A stretch of DNA of 64,000 nucleotides, from positions 1-64,000 of the forward strand of contig NZ_JBNMJV010000009.1 of the NCBI RefSeq assembly GCF_050874005.1. The letters are read 5' to 3'. The first letter of the stretch is position 1. Every line of letters begins with the position of its first letter. This document shows, in pieces, positions 51,921-58,813 of this stretch. Made by a program: the position numbers and the translations under genes. The DNA comes from Huintestinicola sp050874005 (lineage in GTDB: Bacteria; Bacillota; Clostridia; Oscillospirales; Ruminococcaceae). A model generated the notes under the pieces. It did no database searches and was not told the DNA's origin. It saw nothing but the letters and a program-made list of their open reading frames with translations.

Positions 51921-52012
51921 GTTTGAAAATCAAAGATTTTCAAACTTACGAGTTTTGTTTCTTCGGCTGATGCCGAAGATTTCCTGACGGGAAACACAAA
52001 ACTCAGAAAGGA
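51921..52012 (+). promoter_or_regulatory. Structured RNA leader of prfB (hairpin plus three-way junction)
   Basis: GTTTGAAAATC / GATTTTCAAAC (51921-51945) forms a perfect hairpin over the leader ORF start. Then GAGTTTTGT (51950-51958) pairs with ACAAAACTC (51996-52004), enclosing two hairpins, CTTCGGC-TGAT-GCCGAAG (51961-51978) and TTTCC / GGAAA (51980-51994). The SD AGAAAGGA follows immediately. TCAAAC of the first hairpin recurs at 52017-52022, so GTTTGA could pair with either, giving two exclusive folds. No U-tract, so this is not a terminator. Confidence 0.7.
51923..51970 (+). CDS. 15-residue leader peptide of prfB, ending in UGA
   Basis: TTG start with GGAGG (51911-51915) seven bases upstream, then KIKDFQTYEFCFFG and a TGA stop at 51968-51970. 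The stop lies exactly in the four-base loop of the CTTCGGC hairpin. UGA is read only by RF2, the product of the gene that follows, which suggests the leader senses RF2. It is too short for standard gene calling. Real translation is unproven. Confidence 0.6.
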   Translation: MKIKDFQTYEFCFFG

Positions 52013-52024
52013 ATGATCAAACAA

Positions 52025-53152
52025 ATGCTTTTACTTGACGAACTCAGACTGGAGCTTGAGGGCTACAGAAAGGATATGAAGGAGCTTTATGTTATTCTTA
52101 ACATTGACAAGCTCAAGGAAGAAATTTCTCAGTTACAGGAACAGTCTGCAGCAGACGGCTTCTGGGACGACCTTGAAAACTCTCAGAAGGTAATGCAGAC
52201 CATCAAGCAGAACGAAGCCACCATCGAAAACTACAAGAAGCTCAACGATATGCTTGAGGACACACTCACAATGATCGAGCTTACCGTAGAAGAGGGTCAG
52301 GACGAGGACGAGGACACCATAAACGAGCTGAGAGCCGAGGCTGACAAATTCAAAGCGGAGCTTGAGACCACTAAGCTCACCACTCTTCTCACAGGCGAAT
52401 ACGACAGCAAAAACGCAATTCTCACCTTCCACGCAGGCGCAGGCGGAACGGAAGCGCAGGACTGGGCAGAAATGCTTTTCAGAATGTACAACCGCTGGGC
52501 AGAGCGTCACAACTTCAAGGTGACCACCCTTGATTATCTTGACGGCGACGAAGCAGGCATAAAATCCGCTTCAATACTTGTTGAAGGACTTAACGCATAC
52601 GGCTTCCTGAAGTCGGAAAACGGCGTTCACCGTCTTGTCCGCATCTCCCCCTTTGACTCCTCGGGAAGACGTCAGACCTCTTTTGCTTCTCTTGAAGTAA
52701 TGCCCGAAATGGACGGAGCAAATCTCAATATCGAAATACGCCCCGAGGATCTTGAGATCGACTTCTACCGTGCCAGCGGCGCAGGCGGACAGAAGGTCAA
52801 TAAGACCAGCTCCGCAGTACGTCTCACACATAAGCCTACAGGAATTGTTGTGTCCTGCCAGACCCAGCGAAGCCAGTATCAGAACAAGGACTACGCAATG
52901 AAAATGCTTGTCTCCAAGCTTGCGGAGATAAAGGAAAGAGAGCACCTTGACAAGATCGAGGATATCAAGGGCGTTAAGAAGGAAATTGCCTGGGGCGCAC
53001 AGATACGCTCCTACGTATTTATGCCCTACACCCTCGCCAAGGACACCCGCACAGGCTTTGAAAACGGCAATATAAACGCTGTTATGGACGGCGACCTTGA
53101 CGGCTTTATAAACGCATATCTCACCGCCCTTTCTCACGGCGACCTGAACTAA
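52025..53152 (+). CDS. prfB: Peptide chain release factor 2
   Basis: 375 residues. It carries the anticodon-like tripeptide in RISPFDSSGRRQT (SPF, UGA/UAA reading) and the catalytic GASGAGGQ-type loop YRASGAGGQKVNKTSS. The usual in-frame UGA and +1 frameshift site near codon 26 are absent: the matching region reads straight through as CTT AAC ATT GAC at 52097-52108. ATG at 52025 is preferred; the ATG at 52013 abuts the SD. A structured leader with its own UGA-ended ORF precedes it. Confidence 0.93.
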   Translation: MLLLDELRLELEGYRKDMKELYVILNIDKLKEEISQLQEQSAADGFWDDLENSQKVMQTIKQNEATIENYKKLNDMLEDTLTMIELTVEEGQDEDEDTINELRAEADKFKAELETTKLTTLLTGEYDSKNAILTFHAGAGGTEAQDWAEMLFRMYNRWAERHNFKVTTLDYLDGDEAGIKSASILVEGLNAYGFLKSENGVHRLVRISPFDSSGRRQTSFASLEVMPEMDGANLNIEIRPEDLEIDFYRASGAGGQKVNKTSSAVRLTHKPTGIVVSCQTQRSQYQNKDYAMKMLVSKLAEIKEREHLDKIEDIKGVKKEIAWGAQIRSYVFMPYTLAKDTRTGFENGNINAVMDGDLDGFINAYLTALSHGDLN

Positions 53153-53161
53153 TAATATCAC

Positions 53162-53197
53162 AGCGGAGCAGCCCAAATCGGGCTGTTCCGCTTTTTA
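53162..53197 (+). terminator. Terminator of prfB
   Basis: AGCGGAGCAGCCC pairs with GGGCTGTTCCGCT (one mismatch), followed by TTTTTATT. Confidence 0.85.
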
Positions 53198-53318
53198 TTA
53201 TAGCACATCTGTATCAATTTGTCAATAGCTTTAGGAACATTTGTTGCATATAATATCTTTTTCGTATAACTTAACAAATCCAAATGCCCTCGCATGTAAG
53301 AAATAGCACATATACATC

Positions 53319-53355
53319 AAAAATGGCTGCCGCTTAAAAAGCAACAGCCATTTTT
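53319..53355 (-). terminator. Terminator of glmS
   Basis: AAAAATGGCTG / CAGCCATTTTT hairpin (53319-53329, 53345-53355) just past the glmS stop. U-rich on both strands, so it can also catch read-through from prfB. Confidence 0.8.
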
Positions 53356-53364
53356 ATTTTTATA

Positions 53365-55203
53365 TCATTCCACCGTAACACTCTTAGCCAGATTTCTGGG
53401 CTTGTCAGCGTCAAGACCCTTTGCAAGACTAACATAATACGCCATAAGCTGTAAGGGTATCACCGCAAGACTTGGAGTAAAATGCTCATCGGTCTGAGGA
53501 GAATAAACCGTAAAGTCCACCGTATCCTCCACATTGTAGTGACCGTAGGTGGTAAGCCCCATCAGGTACGCTCCCCTGCTCTTGACCTCCACCAGATTGC
53601 TGATGGTCTTCTCAAAAAGGTCATTCTGGGTAAGAACGCCCACCACAAGAGTGCCGTCCTCAATAAGTGAAATGGTTCCGTGTTTAAGCTCACCTGCGGC
53701 ATATGCCTCGGAATGGATATAGCTTATCTCCTTCAGCTTCAGACTGCCCTCAAGGCAGATAGCATAATCAACTCCCCTGCCGATAAAGAAAATATCTTTG
53801 GCATTGGAGAATTTTGAAGCAAACCATTGAATACGCTCCTTGTCATCAAGCAGCTTCTGCATTTTATCGGGCAGGCTCATAAGCTCGGCAATAAGAGCAG
53901 CATATTTCTCCTCGTCTATCTCCCCTCTCACCATCGCAAACTGCACCGCAAGCAGATATGAAACGATAAGCTGAGTGCTGTACGCCTTTGTGGTGGCAAC
54001 GGCTATCTCGGGGCCTGCAAGAGTGTAGAAAACATTGTCAGCCTCTCTTGCAATGGAGCTGCCAACCACGTTTACAATGGCAAGGGTCCTTATGCCCTTT
54101 TCCTTAACATCTCTGAGAGCCGCAAGGGTGTCCGCAGTCTCTCCCGACTGGCTGATGAATACAACCATATCATCTTTTCTGAGAATAGGACTGCGGTATC
54201 TGAACTCGGAGGCAAGCTCCACACGTACAGGTATGCGTGCAAGGTCCTCAATGACATACTGCGCCGCCATTCCCACGTGATAGGAAGAACCGCAGGCAAC
54301 GATAACTATCTGTCCTATACCCTTGATGTCCTCGTCGGAAAGTCCCACAGCGGAAAGGTCTATCCTGCCGTCCTTGACAGCAGAAGCAAGGGTGTCGGAA
54401 ACCGCCTTGGGCTGCTCGTGAATCTCCTTGAGCATAAAATGAGCATAGCCGCCCTTTTCCGCAGCCTCGGCATCCCACTTTATCTCGGTAGGCTGCTTTT
54501 CGATAATGTCGCCGTCAATGTTATAAAACTCTGCGCCGTCGCAGGAAAGCTTTGCAAGCTCAAGATTGCCTATGTAATAAACATTTCTTGTGTGTTTAAG
54601 AATTGCGGGAACGTCCGAAGCAAGATATGCCTCGCCGTTCTCCACACCGATTATCATCGGGCTGTCCTTGCGTGCGGCATATATCTCCCCGGGATAGTCC
54701 TTGAACATCACCGCAAGGGCATAAGAACCACGTACACGAACCATAGCCTTTGAAATAGCGTCCACAGGACCTGCGTTATATTTCTTGTAATAATAGTCTA
54801 TAAGCTTAACGATCGCTTCCGTGTCGGTCTGGGAATAGAAAACGTAGCCGTTCTTGGCAAGCTTTTCCTTTATCTCCTGATAATTCTCGATAATGCCGTT
54901 GTGAACAGCCACAACATTTAAATCATCGCTTATATGAGGGTGAGCGTTCTCCTCGGAAGGCTCGCCGTGAGTAGCCCAGCGGGTGTGACCGATACCGCAG
55001 CAGCCCTTTAAAGCGTTGCCGCTGTCGGTTTTCTCCTCAAGAGCCTTGAGACGTCCCTTTGCCTTGACAACTTCTGTCTTTCCGTCACCGTCACGCACCG
55101 CAAGACCTGCCGAGTCGTAGCCTCTGTATTCAAGCTTTGACAGACCCTCCAGCAAAATAGGCGCCGCCTGTCTCCTGCCTGTAAATCCCACAATTCCGCA
55201 CAT
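53365..55203 (-). CDS. glmS: Glutamine-fructose-6-phosphate aminotransferase
   Basis: 612 residues. N-terminal glutaminase domain starts at the nucleophile Cys2 (MCGIVGF), with GHTRWATHG. Two SIS sugar-isomerase domains follow (ACGSSYHVG, SQSGETADT; FIGRGVDY, HGTISLI). The C-terminus LAKSVTVE is canonical. It makes glucosamine-6-phosphate for peptidoglycan. SD GGAGG is upstream. The 5' leader is only about 60 nt, too short for a glmS ribozyme, so it must be regulated in another way. Confidence 0.96.
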   Translation of the reverse strand: MCGIVGFTGRRQAAPILLEGLSKLEYRGYDSAGLAVRDGDGKTEVVKAKGRLKALEEKTDSGNALKGCCGIGHTRWATHGEPSEENAHPHISDDLNVVAVHNGIIENYQEIKEKLAKNGYVFYSQTDTEAIVKLIDYYYKKYNAGPVDAISKAMVRVRGSYALAVMFKDYPGEIYAARKDSPMIIGVENGEAYLASDVPAILKHTRNVYYIGNLELAKLSCDGAEFYNIDGDIIEKQPTEIKWDAEAAEKGGYAHFMLKEIHEQPKAVSDTLASAVKDGRIDLSAVGLSDEDIKGIGQIVIVACGSSYHVGMAAQYVIEDLARIPVRVELASEFRYRSPILRKDDMVVFISQSGETADTLAALRDVKEKGIRTLAIVNVVGSSIAREADNVFYTLAGPEIAVATTKAYSTQLIVSYLLAVQFAMVRGEIDEEKYAALIAELMSLPDKMQKLLDDKERIQWFASKFSNAKDIFFIGRGVDYAICLEGSLKLKEISYIHSEAYAAGELKHGTISLIEDGTLVVGVLTQNDLFEKTISNLVEVKSRGAYLMGLTTYGHYNVEDTVDFTVYSPQTDEHFTPSLAVIPLQLMAYYVSLAKGLDADKPRNLAKSVTVE

Positions 55204-55257
55204 ATGATATCCTCCTTTAAAACTCTTTCAGATAATCATTACTCTCTCCATAAAAGA

Positions 55258-55286
55258 ATTATAACATATTACTCCGATAAAATCAA
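55258..55286 (-). promoter_or_regulatory. Promoter of glmS
   Basis: Minus strand: TTGATT (55281-55286), 17-bp spacer, TATAAT (55258-55263). Confidence 0.7.
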
Positions 55287-55352
55287 CCTTAACGGCAAAA
55301 AAATAAAGCCTGCAAAGGCAACTCAAAATGTATATTTTTATCATACATTCTG

Positions 55353-55381
55353 TTGACACATCTGATTAAAAATGATATAAT
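55353..55381 (+). promoter_or_regulatory. Consensus promoter of two small hypothetical genes
   Basis: TTGACA (55353-55358), exact 17-bp spacer, TATAAT (55376-55381), 50 bp before the first ATG. Confidence 0.75.
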
Positions 55382-55430
55382 AATTTCAGATTTCAATACA
55401 TAGCTTACATATGAAAAAAGGTGACATAAA

Positions 55431-55730
55431 ATGACCGGATTAAGAACGAAGGAAAATGATAAATTTATTATATTTTTTTCTTATGTTCAGAATGAAGCTT
55501 CTAAACTCGGCTGTACTTTCTTTCTTGACACAGGCGAAGGACATTTTTATTCCGATGATAAAATGGAAGGAATGGATCTGAGCGGCTGGCTTATTCCGAA
55601 TAATTTGGCACAGGCATTTGAAAAAGAATACATTCAAAATATCAATCTTGATAAATGGGATGAATTCTATCAATTCGCAGAATGGAAACTTAACGGAACC
55701 GATATTTCAATTTATTTTGTAAAATATTAA
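55431..55730 (+). CDS. Hypothetical acidic protein
   Basis: 99 residues, acidic, mixed alpha/beta, with the segment GCTFFLDTGEGHFYSDDKME and a C-terminal beta strand. SD AAAGGTGAC precedes the ATG. Behind a consensus promoter and followed by a 60-residue gene. Its size and acidity recall immunity proteins of contact-toxin loci, but no toxin gene is near and I do not recognise the family. AT-rich relative to glmS. Confidence 0.65.
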   Translation: MTGLRTKENDKFIIFFSYVQNEASKLGCTFFLDTGEGHFYSDDKMEGMDLSGWLIPNNLAQAFEKEYIQNINLDKWDEFYQFAEWKLNGTDISIYFVKY

Positions 55731-55783
55731 AAATTAAAAAAAATAACGCACAAGTATTTAGTAGGTAAAGTAAGTGATAAACT

Positions 55784-55966
55784 ATGACATTATATTGTCC
55801 AATTTCTCAACGTGAAATAGAAGATGTCGAGTGTGCCATTATAAATGATATTGTTAATGGTATGATTAAAGAAACATATATCAATCCCGTACTTATCAAC
55901 AATCCTGATTATGTGAACATCTGCAAAAAATGTCAGAAAGAAAGCGGATGTATAATTCACAAATAA
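55784..55966 (+). CDS. Small four-Cys protein
   Basis: 60 residues: a Cys near each end (YCPIS, VECAI) and NICKKCQKESGCIIHK at the C-terminus, a likely zinc-binding or disulfide cluster. The SD is weak (AAGTAAGTG). Probably co-transcribed with the 99-residue gene 53 bp upstream. Function unknown. Confidence 0.55.
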   Translation: MTLYCPISQREIEDVECAIINDIVNGMIKETYINPVLINNPDYVNICKKCQKESGCIIHK

Positions 55967-56020
55967 AAGAAGCTAACCTCTCATAACCGAGCAGTATTTT
56001 TCTGTCCAAACAACCGCATA

Positions 56021-56053
56021 CAAAAAACGGTTCAAGCCCAAAAGCCTGAACCG
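56021..56053 (-). terminator. Terminator of the tRNA-Leu gene
   Basis: CGGTTCA / TGAACCG outer stem with inner pairs (56028-56053). On the minus strand it is followed by TTTTTTG. Confidence 0.75.
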
Positions 56054-56061
56054 CTTAAAAC

Positions 56062-56145
56062 TGGTGCGAGAGATGGGACTTGAACCCACACGTCAAAGAC
56101 ACACGCACCTCAAACGTGCCTGTCTGCCTATTCCAGCACTCTCGC
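56062..56145 (-). tRNA. tRNA-Leu (anticodon GAG)
   Basis: 84 nt on the minus strand. Acceptor arms GCGAGAG / CTCTCGC, anticodon loop TTGAGGT on a CACGT / GCGTG stem, a long class II variable arm (GTC TTT GAC), T-loop GGTTCAAGTCCC, and an encoded CCA. The long variable arm and GAG anticodon identify leucine (CUC/CUU codons). Confidence 0.93.
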
Positions 56146-56317
56146 ATATCATCTGACTTGTCTCAGTCAGCTTTTATATTATATCACAATAAAACAGGTT
56201 TGTCAATACCTTTTTGAAAATTTTCCCGAAAAATCTGAAAAGCCAAAAATCTACGGAGCGTTTATTGCAATTTACCGTCGGATAGGTTAAAATATAGCTT
56301 GAAAGGAGATGAATACT

Positions 56318-56905
56318 ATGAACTGCTCAGAAGCAGGAGCGCTCATAAAAAAGCGCCGCACCGAGCTGGGGCTTACACAGAAAGCCTTGGCAGACAAAAT
56401 GAACATAAGCGACAAGACCGTCTCCAAATGGGAGAGGGGTCTTGGTTTTCCCGATGTTAACCTAATATCGGAGCTTTCGGAGATACTTTCCGTAAGCATC
56501 GAAAGCCTTATCTTAGGAAAATGCGAACAAAATGAATTTAAGGAGATCAATATGAAAAACAACGTCTATTACATCTGCCGTCAATGCGGCAGCATAACCG
56601 TCAGCACAGGCAAGGCGGAGATAACCTGCTGCGGAGAAAAGCTTGAGCCTGCAGAAGCCCAAAAAGCCACCGAGGAGCAGAAACTCAAAGTCACCCCTGT
56701 GGAAAACGAGTGGCTCGTCACAGGCGACTGCCCTATGACAAAGGAGGATTACGTCTCCTTTGCCGCATTCGTTACCGCCGAAACTATGTATATGATAAAG
56801 CTTTATCCAGAGTGGGATCTTTGCTTCCGTCTTCCCTGCCGCACAAGCGGAAAGCTTATATGGTACAGCAAAAAACAGGGGCTTCTGTTTCAGTACGTCC
56901 GCTGA
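56318..56905 (+). CDS. XRE-family regulator with a Cys-rich C-terminal domain
   Basis: 195 residues. Residues about 7-60 are a Cro/CI-type helix-turn-helix (ELGLTQKALADKMNISDKTV). The C-terminal half opens with a rubredoxin- or zinc-ribbon-like YYICRQCGS ... EITCCGEKL and then a beta-rich DUF-type domain. The metal site may let it sense metal or redox state. ATG at 56318 is spaced ten bases from AAAGGAG; the ATG at 56309 abuts it. Confidence 0.8.
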   Translation: MNCSEAGALIKKRRTELGLTQKALADKMNISDKTVSKWERGLGFPDVNLISELSEILSVSIESLILGKCEQNEFKEINMKNNVYYICRQCGSITVSTGKAEITCCGEKLEPAEAQKATEEQKLKVTPVENEWLVTGDCPMTKEDYVSFAAFVTAETMYMIKLYPEWDLCFRLPCRTSGKLIWYSKKQGLLFQYVR

Positions 56906-56989
56906 GCTGAAATAAAGCCAGCTTTGCCGTTTCGTTCATCTAATAACTCCATTGTACCAATTGACTGAGCTGCCAATCAACAATTTGTA

Positions 56990-57018
56990 TTGACAATAAC
57001 ATTTAAATATGGTATAAT
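56990..57018 (+). promoter_or_regulatory. Consensus promoter of the HD-GYP gene
   Basis: TTGACA (56990-56995), exact 17-bp spacer, TATAAT (57013-57018), 52 bp before the ATG. Confidence 0.75.
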
Positions 57019-57070
57019 AATACAAGAATTATAAATTCTCGTCACGAAACGACAGAAAGGCGGTAATGAT

Positions 57071-58483
57071 ATGCTGCAGCGTTCCAGGAAGATACTTATT
57101 ATCTCCGACGTAGAAAATGCAGGTCAAAGTATGGAGAAAAGCCTTGGCACCGGATATGAATTTTTTCATACTCCCGCCCAAGAACCTGTATTTACCATTG
57201 GCGGCAGGACACTTCCCGATGTTGTCGTTCTCGATATCACCGATGCTGCACTAAGAGTCAGAGTTGAACGTGCTATGCATTTTGACGAACGTGTATCCGA
57301 GCTTACCGTTGTCTGCCTTGTGAACGAGGAGGAAAATGACGAGAAAACCGCAGGCTATGCAAGCGACTCGTTTTTCATCGTCTGCCGCTCTGATGATCTT
57401 CACGAGGCTGCAGAAAAGATAAAAAACATTTTTGACGAAATAAGCGGCGTTTCCGAAAACGGCAATGCCGACAAATGTGATGATGATATTTTATCCGGAG
57501 CACAGCCCAGTCTCAACAGTATGTCCTATCAGCTTATCAAAGCCATTTCACTTATTGCCGAGGTAAAGGATCCCTGTTTCAGAGGACATTCAAGGCGTTC
57601 CGCTTCTCTTGCCAAGGAAATAGTTAAAAGAATGGGCGGCACCGAAGAAGAACAGCTGAATATATACTGCGCCGCTCTTGTTCACGATATTGGAATGGTA
57701 GCTATCCCCGACTATATTGTAGGGAAAAGAGCCTCTCTTTCCGAGGAGGAGTTCAACGACCTGAGGCAACATACCATTATCGGCTCCAAAATATTCAGCG
57801 GAGTTACTCAGATACCCGAGATAAATCAGGGTATCAGATGGCATCACGAGCGATATGACGGCACAGGCTATCCCGATGGTCTCAGCGGTGAGGATATACC
57901 TCTTGCTGCAAGAATAATCGCCGCAGCCGACGCATACGACTCTATGACCTCTGAAATGGTCTACCGCAGCAGTATGCAGCAGCAGCAGGTAAGAGAGGAG
58001 TTTATCAAAGGCTCGGGAACACAGTTTGACCCTGAAATTGCAAAGATAATGCTCTCCATAATCTACGATGACAAGAATTTCGAGCGCCGTCAGATATCCA
58101 AAAACGACTGGAAGATACTTCTTGTGGACGATGACCCGATGATACTGAAAATGGCTGAATATATCCTCAGCCGCTACAAGCAGTACAAAATGCTCCAGGC
58201 AAGCTCGGGCAGAGCCGCTCTCAAGATACTGCGTGAGGAAACGGATATCGACCTTATCCTTCTCGACGTGGAAATGCCCCTTATGGACGGAATTGAAACA
58301 CTTATCCGTATCCGTTCAGACGAGATGACACGAAGCCTTCCCATTATTTTCGTTACCGCCGACAGCTCAAAGGAAACTCTCAGCAAAGCGCTTAAATTCG
58401 GCATAAGCGGCTACATAACAAAGCCATTTACACCCACGTTCTTCGTAAAGAAGATAAATGAGATACTGAATAAAAACATATGA
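57071..58483 (+). CDS. HD-GYP response regulator, REC-like / HD-GYP / REC
   Basis: 470 residues. A degenerate receiver-like domain (1-120; VVVLDITD present, the usual Lys not obvious) is followed by an HD-GYP domain (about 155-335; VHDIGMVAIPD and HHERYDGTGYPDGL) and a complete C-terminal receiver (about 350-470; LLVDDDPM, LLLDVEMPLMDG, FVTADS, TKPF). HD-GYP domains hydrolyse cyclic di-GMP. A second receiver at the C-terminus is less usual. No cognate kinase is adjacent. Confidence 0.88.
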   Translation: MLQRSRKILIISDVENAGQSMEKSLGTGYEFFHTPAQEPVFTIGGRTLPDVVVLDITDAALRVRVERAMHFDERVSELTVVCLVNEEENDEKTAGYASDSFFIVCRSDDLHEAAEKIKNIFDEISGVSENGNADKCDDDILSGAQPSLNSMSYQLIKAISLIAEVKDPCFRGHSRRSASLAKEIVKRMGGTEEEQLNIYCAALVHDIGMVAIPDYIVGKRASLSEEEFNDLRQHTIIGSKIFSGVTQIPEINQGIRWHHERYDGTGYPDGLSGEDIPLAARIIAAADAYDSMTSEMVYRSSMQQQQVREEFIKGSGTQFDPEIAKIMLSIIYDDKNFERRQISKNDWKILLVDDDPMILKMAEYILSRYKQYKMLQASSGRAALKILREETDIDLILLDVEMPLMDGIETLIRIRSDEMTRSLPIIFVTADSSKETLSKALKFGISGYITKPFTPTFFVKKINEILNKNI

Positions 58484-58487
58484 TACA

Positions 58488-58516
58488 AAGCGGAGTTTTT
58501 TACAGCTCCGCTTTTT
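58488..58516 (+). terminator. Terminator of the HD-GYP gene
   Basis: AGCGGAG (58488-58494) pairs with CTCCGCT (58505-58511), followed by TTTTTT. Confidence 0.8.
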
Positions 58517-58562
58517 TGCGTAAAAAAAGCGTTAATCTCACGCAAAAATTTCGTCGCCGTGA

Positions 58563-58591
58563 TTGACATAAAGAGCAAAATATTGTATAAT
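58563..58591 (+). promoter_or_regulatory. Consensus promoter of mgtE
   Basis: TTGACA (58563-58568), exact 17-bp spacer, TATAAT (58586-58591). It lies 223 bp before the ATG, leaving a long structured leader. Confidence 0.8.
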
Positions 58592-58639
58592 AAATTTAAA
58601 TGCGGCTATTGTATTACTGTGCCGCAAATCCCGAAAAAG

Positions 58640-58805
58640 GAAGTGAGAGTATGGAAAGCGGAAGTAACAGCGGCGTGATACCACGAAGGCGCTCTGTCTG
58701 CGTTTTTTGTGCCTCACAGTCTTATACGGGCTGCGCTGTAATTTTTCGGACGCAGACAGAGTAAAGCGGTATCGTGCCTCCTGTTTCAACTTGAAAAAAA
58801 GGAGG
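58640..58805 (+). promoter_or_regulatory. Structured 5' leader of mgtE, candidate riboswitch
   Basis: The outer stem pairs AACAG (58666-58670) plus GGCGTGATACC (58672-58682) with GGTATCGTGCC (58768-58778) plus CTGTT (58781-58785). The inner stem is a perfect 11 bp, CTCTGTCTGCG (58692-58702) with CGCAGACAGAG (58751-58761). CCTCC at 58777-58781 sits in the outer stem but is also complementary to the SD GGAGG (58801-58805), so the folds exclude each other. I cannot match it to the M-box or another named class. Confidence 0.6.
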
Positions 58806-58813
58806 TCTTTAAA

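Noticed and set aside
52025..52120. Programmed +1 frameshift in prfB
   Set aside because: The frame is continuous and no UGA occurs at the usual site; the region reads CTT AAC ATT GAC.
55204..55265. glmS ribozyme upstream of glmS
   Set aside because: Only about 60 nt separate promoter and gene and no ribozyme core is visible.
58640..58805. Calling the mgtE leader an M-box
   Set aside because: The conserved M-box segments were not recognisable, so only a generic structured leader is claimed.
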